Source: Augochlora pura
Lineage: Eukaryota; Arthropoda; Insecta; Hymenoptera; Halictidae
Direction of reading: 5' to 3'
DNA length: 64,000 nt
Assembly: GCF_028453695.1 (NCBI RefSeq)
Contig: NC_135775.1
Coordinates: 24,152,545-24,216,544, forward strand
In this document: positions 24,201-36,700 of the stretch, piece by piece
How positions within the stretch are numbered: the stretch's first letter is position 1
How the letters are laid out: every line of letters starts with the position of its first letter
Translations under genes and position numbers: made by a program
The notes under the pieces: generated by a model
Databases searched by the model: none
The model's input: only the letters and a program-made list of their open reading frames with translations
What the model was told of the DNA's origin: nothing

Positions 24201-25463
24201 TACATGTTACAATAATAATACTTCTCCTACAATTTAGGCTAAATTGATTATAAAACATATTTATAAATTTTGCACATGGTAGATAAAAAGTATAAGAAAA
24301 TTTATCTTCGAAATACATCGACGCAACTAAGTGGCTACAAAAAAATATTTATCCGTAGAATTAATTATTCTTTAGGAAAGTATAGTGTACAAAATTGATA
24401 AATATTAATCGCAGAAACTTTTATTATAAATTTTCAAAATATTAACTCCACCCAGTGACATTTACAGAATTAATTCTCCAAGAAATCGCTGAGCTGTCTG
24501 AACTTGTTCCACGTTCTTTAAAAATATACAGAGCGAAAAATTAATAAAAGCACATCACGGAAAATATTTTTAACAATGTAATTTGTACGGAATCTTTTAC
24601 AAACAATTTTTGGGGGGGGTGGAGAATTAATTATCAGAAGCAATCAGGACTGTTCAGTCGCCAGTGGCATATCGGTGACGACGTCGGCCATAAAACGGAA
24701 GGGTGTGGCGTGCAGAAGTCCGGACAAAGGGGATTACATCGTCGAGGAGGCAAGTGGATCCACGCGAAGGGATTACCGGGGGGGGGGGGGGGGGGCAAAT
24801 ATTTATGTAGTCGGTGTCTCCCCACGGGACGACGGATCATCAAATTCCAATGACAAAACGTACACGGCCACGGGGCGGCGGGCCACCGGCGCGTCCCTCA
24901 GCGCGAGGGGGGTTTACATTCCGCATATGCTGCGCGCAGGTTTTATGCGACCCGGGGATACGAAATTGCCGTAACACGCCGGGTGACAAGGCCGGCCGGC
25001 CGGCCGAAACTGAAAACCCGATGAAACCCGATTCAAATCATCGTCCATCTCCGGAATTAATCATTTTACGAGCGTTTTAACATTTTCGACCAGCGACGCG
25101 CGTTGACGAATGATTCTTCGCTACGGAAACTGTTTCGCAGTGTTTTAAACAGTTAGGGGTGGTTTTTATCATCCCTGTCGATTAAATAGACAATTTTGGA
25201 TATTATTATTATCGGCTCTTTGATGAAATTTAAATAAACGGTATAGTATGATTTTTTGAAGATTTTACTGTTGCAATTAAGATAGGGTGGTTTTTTAAAT
25301 TAATATTTAATTTTTACTGTTGTTTATATTTTTTTATTTATATACATTCTTTAAGGGCTTTTTTAAAATTATAATACAAATTTTAAAAATAGCACTGAAT
25401 TAATAATTTTAAAATAATTAAATTGATAAAAGGACTTCGAGAGGAATGAAATCAGAAAGTTCA
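18231..25463. other. Gene-free intergenic stretch
   Basis: AT-rich DNA alternates with CpG-rich patches (18660-19130, 19880-20480, 21200-21760, 22560-22960, 24650-25040). Simple repeats include (TTTAA)n at 18322-18345, (GA)n at about 21716-21750 and a run of 18 G at 24778-24795. The longest frames (minus 19851-20477 and minus 21161-21754) lie in GC-rich patches, overlap antisense frames and show no domain. I call no gene here. Confidence 0.5.
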
Positions 25464-25605
25464 GTAATTTTATTCACTGTAATTTATTATTGCTACTAAT
25501 AGTAAATTATATGCATAGTAAACTTACTATAGATTATATAATATATTACAGAAATTATATATTGGTAAATTTACTAAAAATAGTCAATTACAATGAATAA
25601 AATTA
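25464..25605. repeat. AT-rich fold-back of about 140 bp
   Basis: TAATTTTATTCACTGTAATT at 25465 is matched in reverse complement by CAATTACAATGAATAAAATT (25585-25604). Nested inside are TAGTAAATTA and its approximate complement TAAATTTACTA. It has no coding capacity and could be a small MITE or a chance AT-rich hairpin. Confidence 0.5.
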
Positions 25606-26109
25606 TCGAGCTCCCTCGCCCCCTCTTTATTTATTAACCCTTCTAAATTCTCTTGTCAATTCAATTGTTTTTATTGGTCCGATGAAAAATTAAACAGAAG
25701 AAAAGATCGGCCGTCCGTGAACGCGATCGCGCGCATTATTTATGGTAACGACGGTTCCGCAACTTCGCGGGGATTTGCACTTGTCGAGGGGACAAATCCT
25801 TACCTGCTGTCGGGAAGTGGAGACAGGGGAACCGGGGGGTGGTCCGCCAAAGGGTTGGGATTCTCGTTAATGAAATTAATCGTGCGTAAAGTCCTCGGCT
25901 GTAATCCGGACTTTATTATGCGTGACCGTTCATGCTCACGCCTTAGAATAGTTACGGCTGGTGCTAATTTTTTTCGACGAGCATAAAAGGGGTAAAACGG
26001 ACGTATCGTTCCGCGTATATTACACGGCGCGATTATTGCGATACCGTCGACATTGTAATCTGCTAATTCATTGTTTGAGAAGGAACTACGGGATGGGTCT
26101 ATCATTTGT
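25606..26109. other. Gene-free stretch
   Basis: Includes a CpG-rich patch (25700-26100). No exon was recognised. Confidence 0.5.
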
Positions 26110-26345
26110 TCGTTTCGTTCGTTTTATAGAATAGAGTGTTCTTTATTTATTTTAATATATAGAACGTTACGTTTTCATTTTGATAAATAGAGAATTATTC
26201 TTTTTGTTTTGATAAGTAGAGAGTTATTGTTTTAATATAATTAATAGAACGTTATTGTTTTATTTTAATAAGTGGAGCGTTATTTCTTTATTTGAATAAA
26301 TAGTAGCACTATCTCTTTATTTCAATAAATAGATCTTTATAAATA
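26110..26345. repeat. Degenerate tandem repeat, about 40-bp unit
   Basis: A repeated pattern of ATAAATAGAG or ATAAGTAGAG, then a (C)GTTATT block and a T-rich run of TTTTATTTTAAT type. At least five degenerate units are visible. Confidence 0.55.
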
Positions 26346-29300
26346 TAGCGTTAATTGTTCGTTAACGAAATAGAAGGCGAGTAAAATCTTCGCAGAATTT
26401 TTAAATAATTTTCGTACGCTCTTATAATTATTTTCTGCTGCCGGGAACATTTTGCGATTAGTATATTAATTTCCTATTTGATAGCAGCATCATGTGACGG
26501 TGCACCAGCAGTCAGCATATGCCGCTAAATTCTACAAATCCCACGTTAATCCCATTTAAAACAGCGATCATGTATAATGCAGCGAGTGCGTCTGTCGCGA
26601 CAGGAAGTCATCCAGGGATGATTAATCGTTCTCGCACATCCCCGCAGCCTCCTGCTGTCACGGACCTCGCAAAAAAGACTGCTTCTGTCACCCGACCTCG
26701 ACAATTACAAATCTTACATCTAACAATACTTCTCTGACATTCGCCATTAAACCACAGTTTATGTTTGATAAAGAGGAATATATCAGAGACATCAGTAAAA
26801 ATGACAGAAAAATATCAAAGCGGCTGTTACCACGTTATTATCAAGGTATTAGTATAAAGGGTATTAATAAGTGATAAATAAAAATAAGGGCTATAAATAA
26901 GTAATAAATAAAAATAAAGACAAAAGTAAGTAATAAATTAAAATAAGGGTAGAATCTGTTTAGTTCCTCTGATAAATGAATCGCATTTTTATTCTACACT
27001 TGGACCGACAATTTAACAATTACTCAAGACCAGAAAGATAATAAAATGTTAACAGAAAATTGTCAAAGCTTTCAATCTACCCTGCCGGATCTTGCAAATC
27101 CTAAAACCGTCCTCTATTATTATTAATTCACGCAAAGTAGATCAGTATCGAAATCTGAACCAAATTACATGTCCCCCTTAAATTGTTCTTAATTAATTGC
27201 AACGAGCCATGCACGAGATGCATCGAAATAAGAATTGTTATCTATGATCGCACGTAGATTTTCCAGTGTCGCGGAAGGCTATCGAGATTTTTCCAGCGAT
27301 GAAATTTACCGATGAACGCGTGCACGCGCGATCCGGCGCAGAGACAATCGTCCCTCCCCTTGCCATCCCCCCCCCCCCCTCCGCCGTGCCGGTGCACACG
27401 GTGTCGCAGTTTTTCCAGCGGAAGCTTTTTCGATTCTTGGGACGATCGCAAGGACCGCGGGAATTAATTTCGTCGCGAGGATCCGAGGGGAGGGGAAGGG
27501 GTTGCCCCGGCGATCCTCCGCGTCAATGTGTCGTCGTTATCAACGTCCTGTTCACCTCTCAGCTGACACGCCGTAAATCGCGGATCGACGTGCGCCCGCA
27601 AAAAAATCGTGCCCGCGCGAGAGAGACCGGGCGCCGTTCTCTCCTGCAATCTCCAGGAAAATGAACGCCATAAATAAGCACGGCCGGCCAATAATTCCGT
27701 CGCGATCGAGCAACAAGAGTTTTTCATCGGTGCAGCCGGAACGGGGTTGCGGACGCGGTTGAAACCAGCGATGGCGACGAGCCACGGCTACGAATTCACA
27801 CCGGTGCGAGCCAACAATTTTCACGGCATTTTTCCATCCCAAATTCTAAACCGAAAAATAGAATATTTTTAAAAACATTTTGGCAAAGCTAAAACAAAAA
27901 TTCTCTAAATCATCCCCTTCTGCCACGGCTTCGTTAATTAATAATAATACCTTTGGCATAAATCACAGATTTTGTAAGAAAAATGACAATAGATCATTGA
28001 CAAAACTCTAAAGAAATAAGGCAAATTTTACATATATTTTTATACTATTTTTAAAATATTAAAATAATTCAAATACATTCTCACTTTTCTTTAGGATATT
28101 CAGGGATGAATTTAGAATTAATTTTTATAAATTCATAGATGGGGTTAAATAGTTCAAATAAAATTTGATAAATTATGCAAAATGTTCATTAAAGTACATT
28201 GTTTAATGGGAGTGGGGTTAGCACAGTTATCGGAGAGAATTCAAGGGGTTGTATGCGAGGGTGTCGTTGCCATCGCTAGCTGCAAGGGCGAAAGCTCGAT
28301 CGCGGCGGACGTGTAGGAGACGGTGCCGATGGCGGGAGGGGGTGGCGGTGGACGGACGGGTGGACGCGTTTTGTAATCAAATCTAAAATTCCCAGCGCGG
28401 AGGAACCCGATGAAAGAGTAACCAACGGACACAATCGAATCGGGCTACGGGCTTGTCACCTGACTTCAAATAAGCGACCACTGTCCTGCGATTTCCACGC
28501 GGCTGTTCCCTTGCGCCACCTTTAGCCTTTATCCCAACCCCTTTTTTTCCCCAGCCCGACCTCAGATTTCCCTCGAGGCCGGAAAAAAAAGGAACGAGAG
28601 GGCACCCGGTTTGCACGCCCTGCGAAGCGTCGAAAGAGTTGGAACGGTGTCCGCCGCGACGTGTTTAGAGTTTTTTAAGGAATCTTCGAATTTCGGCGCG
28701 GGTCTTTGCACTGTAATTAATTAAAGGATTGATTAATCGTACTTTGTGAAAATTATTAGGTCTTGTTGAAAAATGATATTGATATTATCGAATTTGCTTG
28801 GTATGGATTGTTAACATTTTTAATGTTATATGGCGCAGAAGATTTAATTTTATTGTGCGTTAAAGGATATAAAATATAAATACAGTAAATTAGAAAAACT
28901 ATTTTCGATTTTCAGGTTTTTAATATATGATAATTTTTTTAAAGTTGAAGATCGATAATTGGGAATTTTTTAAAAAATTATTGAAAAGCCGTAGCTTATT
29001 TTCTAATGCAAGATATTATTTAAAAGAAAATTGTGCTTTATTTAGACACGGCTATAGTCTAATTGTAATATATAAATATAGTATTTTAGGATAAGTATAG
29101 TATTCTAGTATAAATATAGTATTCTAGTACTATAGTATAGTCTACTATAGTATAGTAGTCTAGTATAAGTATAGGGTCGATAAAAAGGTGGAAGAATGCT
29201 CAAACTATTCGCCATAATTATCCATTAATGGTAACTGTGTACGTTTAGTGTTTTAAATGTGACATAAAATAACATCGAGTTAGTTCAAATAAAAAGTCGT

Positions 29301-32027
29301 GAACAAAAAGTTTCCCTATCTTATCGACCGTGATATTTTACCAATTGAAGAGGGTGCAGAATGAAGATCGATAATACAGAACAGATTCTATACTACATTT
29401 TTTATTGAACATAATTGTATTAAACAATCATGTGGATATTCGTTGATTTATTCGAAAATCCAGTTTTAGTTTTTAAATTGATCTATAAAACATGAGAATC
29501 TTTCAGAGATTATTATTAAATAAAAGAAGACCACTACCTTGACAATATTACAATAAAATTATTCAATAAAATTGGAATAAAATTGCAATTATAAAATATG
29601 CAACTAGATTGAATTTAAAGACTATTTTTATGCTTTCCAAATAGTTTATACTGCATGCTTTAACAATAAAATAATTTTCTATTTTCGACTTTTATATCGC
29701 CAAGAATTTACTCTAAACGCTTAAAATAAATAATCAAAACAGACAAAAGCAATTACCATTAACTATTCCAAACGAGAATAATAATCTTCCGATTATCTAT
29801 ATTAAATAATAAATAATAACCTTTCGCCATAAGATCCACCGCGATTAGGGGTAAGAACGGAATCGACGTCCGCGTTCCACAGAAGTAAAGGCATTCATTT
29901 ATTTCATTTCTCCCAGATATTTAGATTACAACTCACACAAATATATACAGACGATACTGAGCACATTTACAATGTTTCTTTCGATCATTTGGTCGCGTTT
30001 ATCAGTTAGACATCCACAAGCGAATGTTACAATTGCTCCAGTAAAATACCATAGACGATCACGTGACGTCGAGGACCGGACGCGGCGGGTCCACCCGTCG
30101 ATCCCCGATCCTCTCTCGTCGATCTTCCTTTCGGCACGTGCCGCGCGCACGCCAAATAAATTAGAGGGCCCTAAACTAATTTATCCGAATAAATTACTTA
30201 GGTGTGTAAAAAAAAGAGACAGAGAGATAGAAGTAGAGAGAGAGAAAGATCGAGATAAATAGAACAAGATAAAACAAAGAACAAGAGAGAAATAGTTTCA
30301 CTCGGGAGAGTATTGATCCGTCGTTTAGCCGCGACAAACGACGATAATACTGTGCCATCGTCAAGCAACGATCGAAATAAATTACCGCCAAGCATAAATA
30401 CGAATTTCTCGCCTACCAATAAATATTCAATTACACGGAGGAGGGGAGGCTGGTTTTATTATCTACAACAAAATCAACGTTCGAGGAAACCGATCGAGGC
30501 ACTGTCACTCAGACGACAGCGATCATCGCGTCGCAGGTTGGAACGCGCGCGGTCCTCGGATCGGTGCATCGCGCGACACCCGACGATCGTCTGGATCGTC
30601 CAGACGTGTTCTGACAATTAATATCGGCTCGTTAATATCATCGTCGACCGATCTCGTACACAATCGCCGCCCCGGTCGCGCAATAAATTACAGCTCGCAT
30701 TTGAACGGCTCCGAAGACAAACAATAAATGATCGATCCCCGGCGAGATACCGTCGCGACGATTCGTGCGGCGAATTAAATAGGTCCATAGTGTGAAGCAC
30801 GATCCTCGCCGACGAATCAAAAGCTCCGGAAACGCGGCGCTCGAGTCGCCTAAATAATTTCACCAAGTCCGGAACGACGGCGCGGGGGCTTCTTACGATA
30901 CGAATACAACGAACGCGTTTACATGCTCGTGAAAACCATGGCTTCGCTAAGCTAAAGGATCCGAACGTTTTTCCACTCGCGACGCGCGAGAACCGCCGAC
31001 GATCTCGGCGGGAAGATTCGTTTGATCAAGGAGAGAGAAATCGTCGCTCGGACAAGGATCGTTTCGCTTCTTAATCGTTGTCCTCGGCGTGTGCGTTCGA
31101 GGGGGGGTGGTTAACCGCGTTTTTCTTACACGTTTTGGTACACATATGTACAAATATCGCGAACGTAGAAAAACATAACGAGGACTGGTGGAGAAAGGAA
31201 AGAGAGCTAAACGGGGCGTCATCCTCGACGGAGTTGCCCGCGTGGGATCGTCGGTACGCTATAATAGTTATAGATCGCGAAGGTTCGCTGATTATTACAC
31301 GGTTCTCGGTTTAGCTTGGTCTCGGGCTTCGTCCTAGAATATCGCCTCGACGATGAGACGTAGGTCTACGCTTATTCGAGCTCTATGAACGGCCGAGAAA
31401 CAGCGACTTGGAATGTTTGTTGGTTGCCGGTCCGAACGGTTCCCCGTGTTCCTCGCTGAACACCAATGGAAGCCCCAGTACGCTTCCACCGTGATCGACG
31501 GGCGATGATCAACGTCGCCCCATTCGATCGTACAATAAACGGTAAATCGATCGCACGATAACGATAAATCGATCGTACAATAGCGACGAAACGGTCGCCT
31601 AAATCATCGATCTCCTAGCGATCGCGTCTTCGTCGCGCAGTTTAATCAAGTGTTTCGCGCAGCCTAAATCGGTCGTCGCGACTTCGATCTCTAGATCACA
31701 GACAACGAAACTCTGGTGCGATTGTTAGGATCTTTCGATTCCGATTGGTCGTGGGTTCGTTGCAGGTTCGGTCTTCGATTCTCACGGTTTGGCAGCAATT
31801 CCAGTAGAACGTGTTATGTCTCTAGGTCGATCGGTCGGTGTCCACGTGGTCGCGCGATTCTATTAGGTCTATCGGAAAGTTCGAGAGAATTTAATAAACT
31901 TTTAGTATACTTAATAATAATTATTGTACAATAGAATTTCTGTCGGTGATTATACTCTATAGCCAGCGTAATGGCTATTTTAAATATTATTTTTGAAAAA
32001 TATATGTTTGAAATAAAGATGTGAATA
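26346..32027. other. Gene-free intergenic stretch between convergent eve and kazrin
   Basis: Contains AATAAATAAAAATAAGGG-type tandem copies (about 26845-26950), a C-run (about 27369-27379) and a TATAGTATTCTAGTA-type tandem tract (about 29075-29170). The moderately CpG-rich block at about 29830-31900 is rich in CGATCG strings, including short repeats of ATCGATCGTACAATA near 31530-31580. No exon or tRNA is supported. If the kazrin 3' UTR is long, part of 29.9-32.0 kb could belong to it. Confidence 0.45.
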
Positions 32028-33186
32028 TTTATTGAAAATTGCAGTGATATTCGACTTTCTGGTAGATTTAATACTATCGGCTAATAATAGTGACTTAGTC
32101 GTGATTTACACGAATTTAAGGTCGCGGATTGTTCGACCAATTTGCGTATTATTCCACCGACTCGACTGCGATTAGGTTAGCGTGTTGTCTCGTAGATCAT
32201 CTTCCTCGATTATCTGTCTACCGCCGGTGCTACTAGTAACAGTCTTTCCTCTACGTCTACGTCTTCTTAACTGATTACGAAAACTGGTCCAGACGGTCGC
32301 AACACGTTCTCCGCGACTCGATAATCCACGGCTCGCGAACGCGAACTCGCGGGCTTCCGGTCGCGCGCGCGCAGGTACAAAAGTCCGATCTCGCAAACTC
32401 GCCGGATGATCGTTAAACGCTAAATCCAGATTAAATGTCCAGTACAGCTCGAAGAGAGGTGAAGAGAGGTGGTATTATATTTCTCTCGATGGATAAGATC
32501 GATTGGAAGATTGCGATTAAGCGGATTCGAAGTTACATTGTTTCCGCGCGGGTGAAAGTGTCAACGAGAATGGTTCGAGCCTCGTTCCCTCTTCTTCGTT
32601 GATGCGACAGTCATCGCGGCGATCCTCCTTAACTATACCGAACCTAGGCTACCAGGCACGGTCTGTCGCGTCCTCCGGATAACGCAGGTTGCGGCGCGAA
32701 TAACCGAATCGAACGTGAAACAGCGATTTTTCAAGAATTGTTTATGGCAGAAGGCGAATCCTCTTAGAGTAATCGGTGAATTAATGGTTAAATTAATGGT
32801 TGAACTGACAGTTAAAATAATTGATAGTAATTCAGAGAATTATGAAACTTTTGTATACGTCTTCTTAGCGAACATTATGTTTCTGTTTCTAACAAAGGAA
32901 AATGCTCGTTTGAAAAATGCAAAGAATTAAAAAATATGTTAACATCCTCAAAATCTTTGAACCTTCTCGCAATTTTCAATTCGACTTACTTTATATAATA
33001 TACTTAAGATAATTCTATAATAGTCATCCTAATTGCATAAAATCGGCAATCTATCAGCAATGACAAGACATCGCCGTCTAAGTCCAAAGTAACGAAAAAC
33101 CGATCTATAAATCCAGAAGACGTATTAAAAAAACTTCCCACGATTCAAGGAAAATCGCTGTTCCATCTCCGACCCAGCGACTCGGC
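32028..33186 (-). other. kazrin 3' UTR (predicted minimum)
   Basis: The first canonical AATAAA on the minus strand after the kazrin stop codons is at 32028-32033 (TTTATT on the + strand). That gives a 3' UTR of about 1.2-1.5 kb. A more distal signal lies near 30455, so a longer UTR is possible. The poly(A) assignment is inference. Confidence 0.4.
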
Positions 33187-33498
33187 CTAGGCCAGGTAGG
33201 TCCTAGGATTGGTCTTCGGGTTACCGGGGGGATCGTCCTTGGTCGGGCAGGGCCACGCTTCCTCCACGAGGCTGCCGTACCTCTGTACGCCTGGGAACGG
33301 TGGCCCGGTGCTCTGCGGCGAGTAATAACCGCCCTTCAGCTGATAATAATTGCTGGTCTGCTGGTATTGGTATTGATCGCTCGCAGGAAGTATGTTGCTG
33401 TATCCGGAATAGGAGCCGTACTGCGAGGAGTACGTCGACGAGTATCCTCGCTCGCTCAGGCTCCGGTAAGGCCCCGAGTGCTGGGGCCTGCCCTCCTG
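33187..33498 (-). CDS. Kaz: kazrin C-terminal extension frame after in-frame TGA
   Basis: Immediately after the TGA at 33499-33501, the same frame stays open for 103 sense codons to TAG (33187-33189). The product is Tyr/Ser/Gln/Gly/Pro-rich (QEGRPQHSGPYRSLSERGYS at the start, NPKTNPRTYLA at the end), much like the tail before the stop. It could be reached by readthrough of TGA-C. It could also be reached by splicing exon 9 (phase 0) to an acceptor at CCCCCGTTTGACAG|GAG (exon start 33495, phase 0), which removes the stop and keeps the frame. Chance openness over 103 codons with this composition is possible but unlikely. Confidence 0.55.
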   Translation of the reverse strand, partial: QEGRPQHSGPYRSLSERGYSSTYSSQYGSYSGYSNILPASDQYQYQQTSNYYQLKGGYYSPQSTGPPFPGVQRYGSLVEEAWPCPTKDDPPGNPKTNPRTYLA

Positions 33499-33732
33499 TC
33501 AAACGGGGGTGCTGACCGCCGCGCTCGTTATGTAGTCGATGTCGCCGATGCTCTTCACTCTGCGGTGCCTCTTGTTACCGGTGATCGGCCTGGGTGGGAG
33601 CTGCGGCGGCGGCGGCGAGTTGCTACGGGCGCTGCTCATGTACTGACTCGCTAGACTTCCGGTGTCCGAGGAGGACGACGGGGAGGCCTTCTCGCTCCTG
33701 GGTCGCAGACCGAAGGCTCGACTTAGAGATCC
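33499..33732 (-). CDS. Kaz: kazrin exon 10 (terminal coding exon to TGA)
   Basis: Starts after GATTCCGCAG in phase 0 and encodes 77 residues (GSLSRAFGLRPRSEKASP, then a Ser/Pro-rich stretch, KRHRRVKSIGDIDYITSAAV), ending at TGA 33499-33501. The frame is also open upstream to 33852, where an ATG (AAAATG) follows a very strong acceptor (TTCTCCCCCCAG). An alternative longer exon or a short tail-only transcript is therefore possible. That acceptor needs a phase-1 partner, which I did not find. Confidence 0.7.
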   Translation of the reverse strand, partial: GSLSRAFGLRPRSEKASPSSSSDTGSLASQYMSSARSNSPPPPQLPPRPITGNKRHRRVKSIGDIDYITSAAVSTPV

Positions 33733-36700
33733 CTGCGGAATCACCGAAATGATTAGATCGCGCATTTTAACGGGGATGTGGTCGACGACTAGGTCCAACG
33801 AACTCGTGACGCTAACTTCGGTGGAGGATGGTGTGGTGTAGCTATAGGACATTTTGTCTACTGGGGGGAGAATTTAGGATTGGTTGGGGTGGTTGGTAAG
33901 GGGAATTTTAGATGGATTTAACAATGAATTTTTTTGGGATTATATGTATTAATATGTTGGTTATTCATGTATTAATATTTTGGTAGCAACTGTATTAATA
34001 TATTGATATTCTGTACATTAATATTTTGGCACCCTGTGTATTAATATATTAGTAAACTATATATTAATATTTTGGCAACCTGTGTCTTAATATATTGATA
34101 GTCTATATATTAATATTTTCGTACCCTATATATTGAATGACTTTTTATTCATTAAAATATATAAAAATTAGGAAACCTCAGAAAAATAATCCTAATAATT
34201 CTTGAAAAATTGTCTTAAGCACTTTCAAGTATAAAATTTGCATCTGTATAATCGAAACATTAATAAACATTTACAGAAACTATTTCTTTGCAATTATAAT
34301 ATACCGTAACAATAAACTATAAAATGAAGAACAGAAACTAGAGCCAGCATATTTAAAACTCATTGTTAAAATTTGAACAGTAGACATTTATTTTAACTCT
34401 TGCCCAAATAAAACAATCGTGCCGATATTAATATTTCCAATGTCTCGTTTCGTTTAGCTGTTCGAGTTCGGTGAACCTCGTCGCCTAATGCAACTATAGG
34501 TCCCGTAACAAGCGATGATCCGATAGAGGACACTTCTATATGAATGACTATGATGTCTCATGCGAGTTCGGGTTCCCCGAGTAGAAATAGGATCGATACG
34601 AAATTATTAGGTAGAAAGAATGATCGATCGTGTGACCAGAAATTGATTGTTCGAGATGATCTATGATTTCGATAAATTAAACACCGCCTTTGGAGCATAT
34701 ACAAAAATTCAGTGAAACGATGACGAGTTCGTGAACCGATCGAACGACAGACAGAAATGACGCATGTGTTCAGAGTTCGTCGAGAATTGCGTCTCGAATC
34801 GGAACGTCTTCTTTTCTGATCGTTCCGATGCGAGATCGATGTTTCGGCATGAGTGACTATGATTCTGTGTTTGATATGCGCGTGCAAGTGAGCGTCGAAC
34901 GATTCCAGGATCTATACAGTATCCAGGAAACGTGGAGATCGCGCGAGGATGATGATCCAGCAGCGCGAACGAAAAGCGAAGGATTGCTGCGTGATAATGG
35001 AAAATCTGGTGATCGATTCCAACACAACAGAACACGACAAGCATTCTTTATACTCTAAAGAAAATTCAAACAATAATTCAATAATAGGATTGTTAATATT
35101 CGATTAAAAGCAGGGTTAAAAGAAGGAGTTAAGCTGATCGAATACATCGAAACTGGCTAAAGTCGAATCAGCATTTCTTGATCTATGCTTCTACTGTTAA
35201 TAAAAATCTCTTTCGATGAAAATAGATAGCATGATTCGAGTCAGCCAATTTCGACGATGATCGGAGGCACTCGGAACAAGGGTGTCGAACACGTCTACCG
35301 AGCAGGACATCGGCCAACGATGATAATAAACTAAACACGCACGATGATACGCAAAAGTATATGATGAATAGGGCGCATACCTGTGAGCTCTTCCACGACA
35401 ACTAGTAAAGGACGAAACAAGGTCGATTAAGAACCCACACACCCTGGCTTCCACATTGAAATCATCAGTTTATATATTTACAACAATGGCATCGTCATCG
35501 TTATTATAATTAGTCTTTTAAGTGGCTAGAAATCGTATGCGGGGCAATCCGTTTCAACGCGGCATTCGCTACAATTAAATGTGATACCCTTCTTTTTTTG
35601 AGGGGGAAGGAGGGGGGAAGGAAACGGGACACTCTCCGATTAACATACACTGGAAGTGCGGCCGAGAAAAGAGTGGCGGGATCGGAGCTTTCTGTCCGAT
35701 CTTCACCTTCGACCTTTATGTACAAGTGTTTACAGTACGGCGGCGATACAGTCAGCCATTTCGAGGAAAATATAGTCGTGGACTAATTAGGGGTCGCTCG
35801 TAACTCATCGATCACCCGGTGGATGATAATAATAATATTATTTATATTTATTTTATAGTTACTTCGCGTTTACTTTAAAGTTACTCTATATTTATTTCGT
35901 AAGTATTTTATAGTTATCTTATAATTATTTTCGATTATTCGACGCGATTCATAGCAAATAATAAGCTTTAATTAATTATTAGAAAATGAAAGAGAATTCG
36001 AAGTTAGTGAATGGATATTTACTGTGTCACTTGTTTACCCTTTGCACTATAATAGCTAGTCAGTCTCGCGATGCAAATCTACTAAATATTATTAATTTCG
36101 TGTATATCGAATTAAAAATAAATTCTTCCGTTCTCAAAATCTAGAAACGAAAATAATATAAAATTAAAATAATATTAAAATATATGATATAATAATATGT
36201 AATATGTAATAATAATTTAATGTACTATTTTTAATCTTAATTTTATAATATACATATATATATATAATATATGATTATAATAATATAATATAAAATTGAG
36301 ATTAAAAATACAACGTAAGAACAATAAAAAAACAACAAAAATTGTCTGATCCTATTAAGGAGAAATAAATGCTGATCAACGCAGCGTGAAAGGTGAATCA
36401 CAGTGCAAGGGGTTGAATAAAAATAAAAATAAAATAGTCTCGATCAATTAATCTTGCTTTCTCTACTTCGACCGATGGAAACGATGAAATGAAATGAATA
36501 AAAAGGGGGTAGTTCGGAGGATCGACGAGTTACGAGCGCAGAATACCAACCAGACGATTCCCTGGGAATTCGACTAACAATTTAAGCTCGTGTTTCGTGA
36601 ATCGTGCGTGCCCCGACGATCGGTTGCTGCAACCATCGTGACGTAGCGCGGGGTTTTACAAGATTTACAATTAGACAGCTCGGGAAGTAGAATGATTTAT

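Noticed and set aside
33221..33654. Open frames in other registers over the kazrin tail (both strands)
   Set aside because: Shadows of the GC-rich coding exon. The chosen minus frame continues the phase-matched splice and has consistent tail composition.
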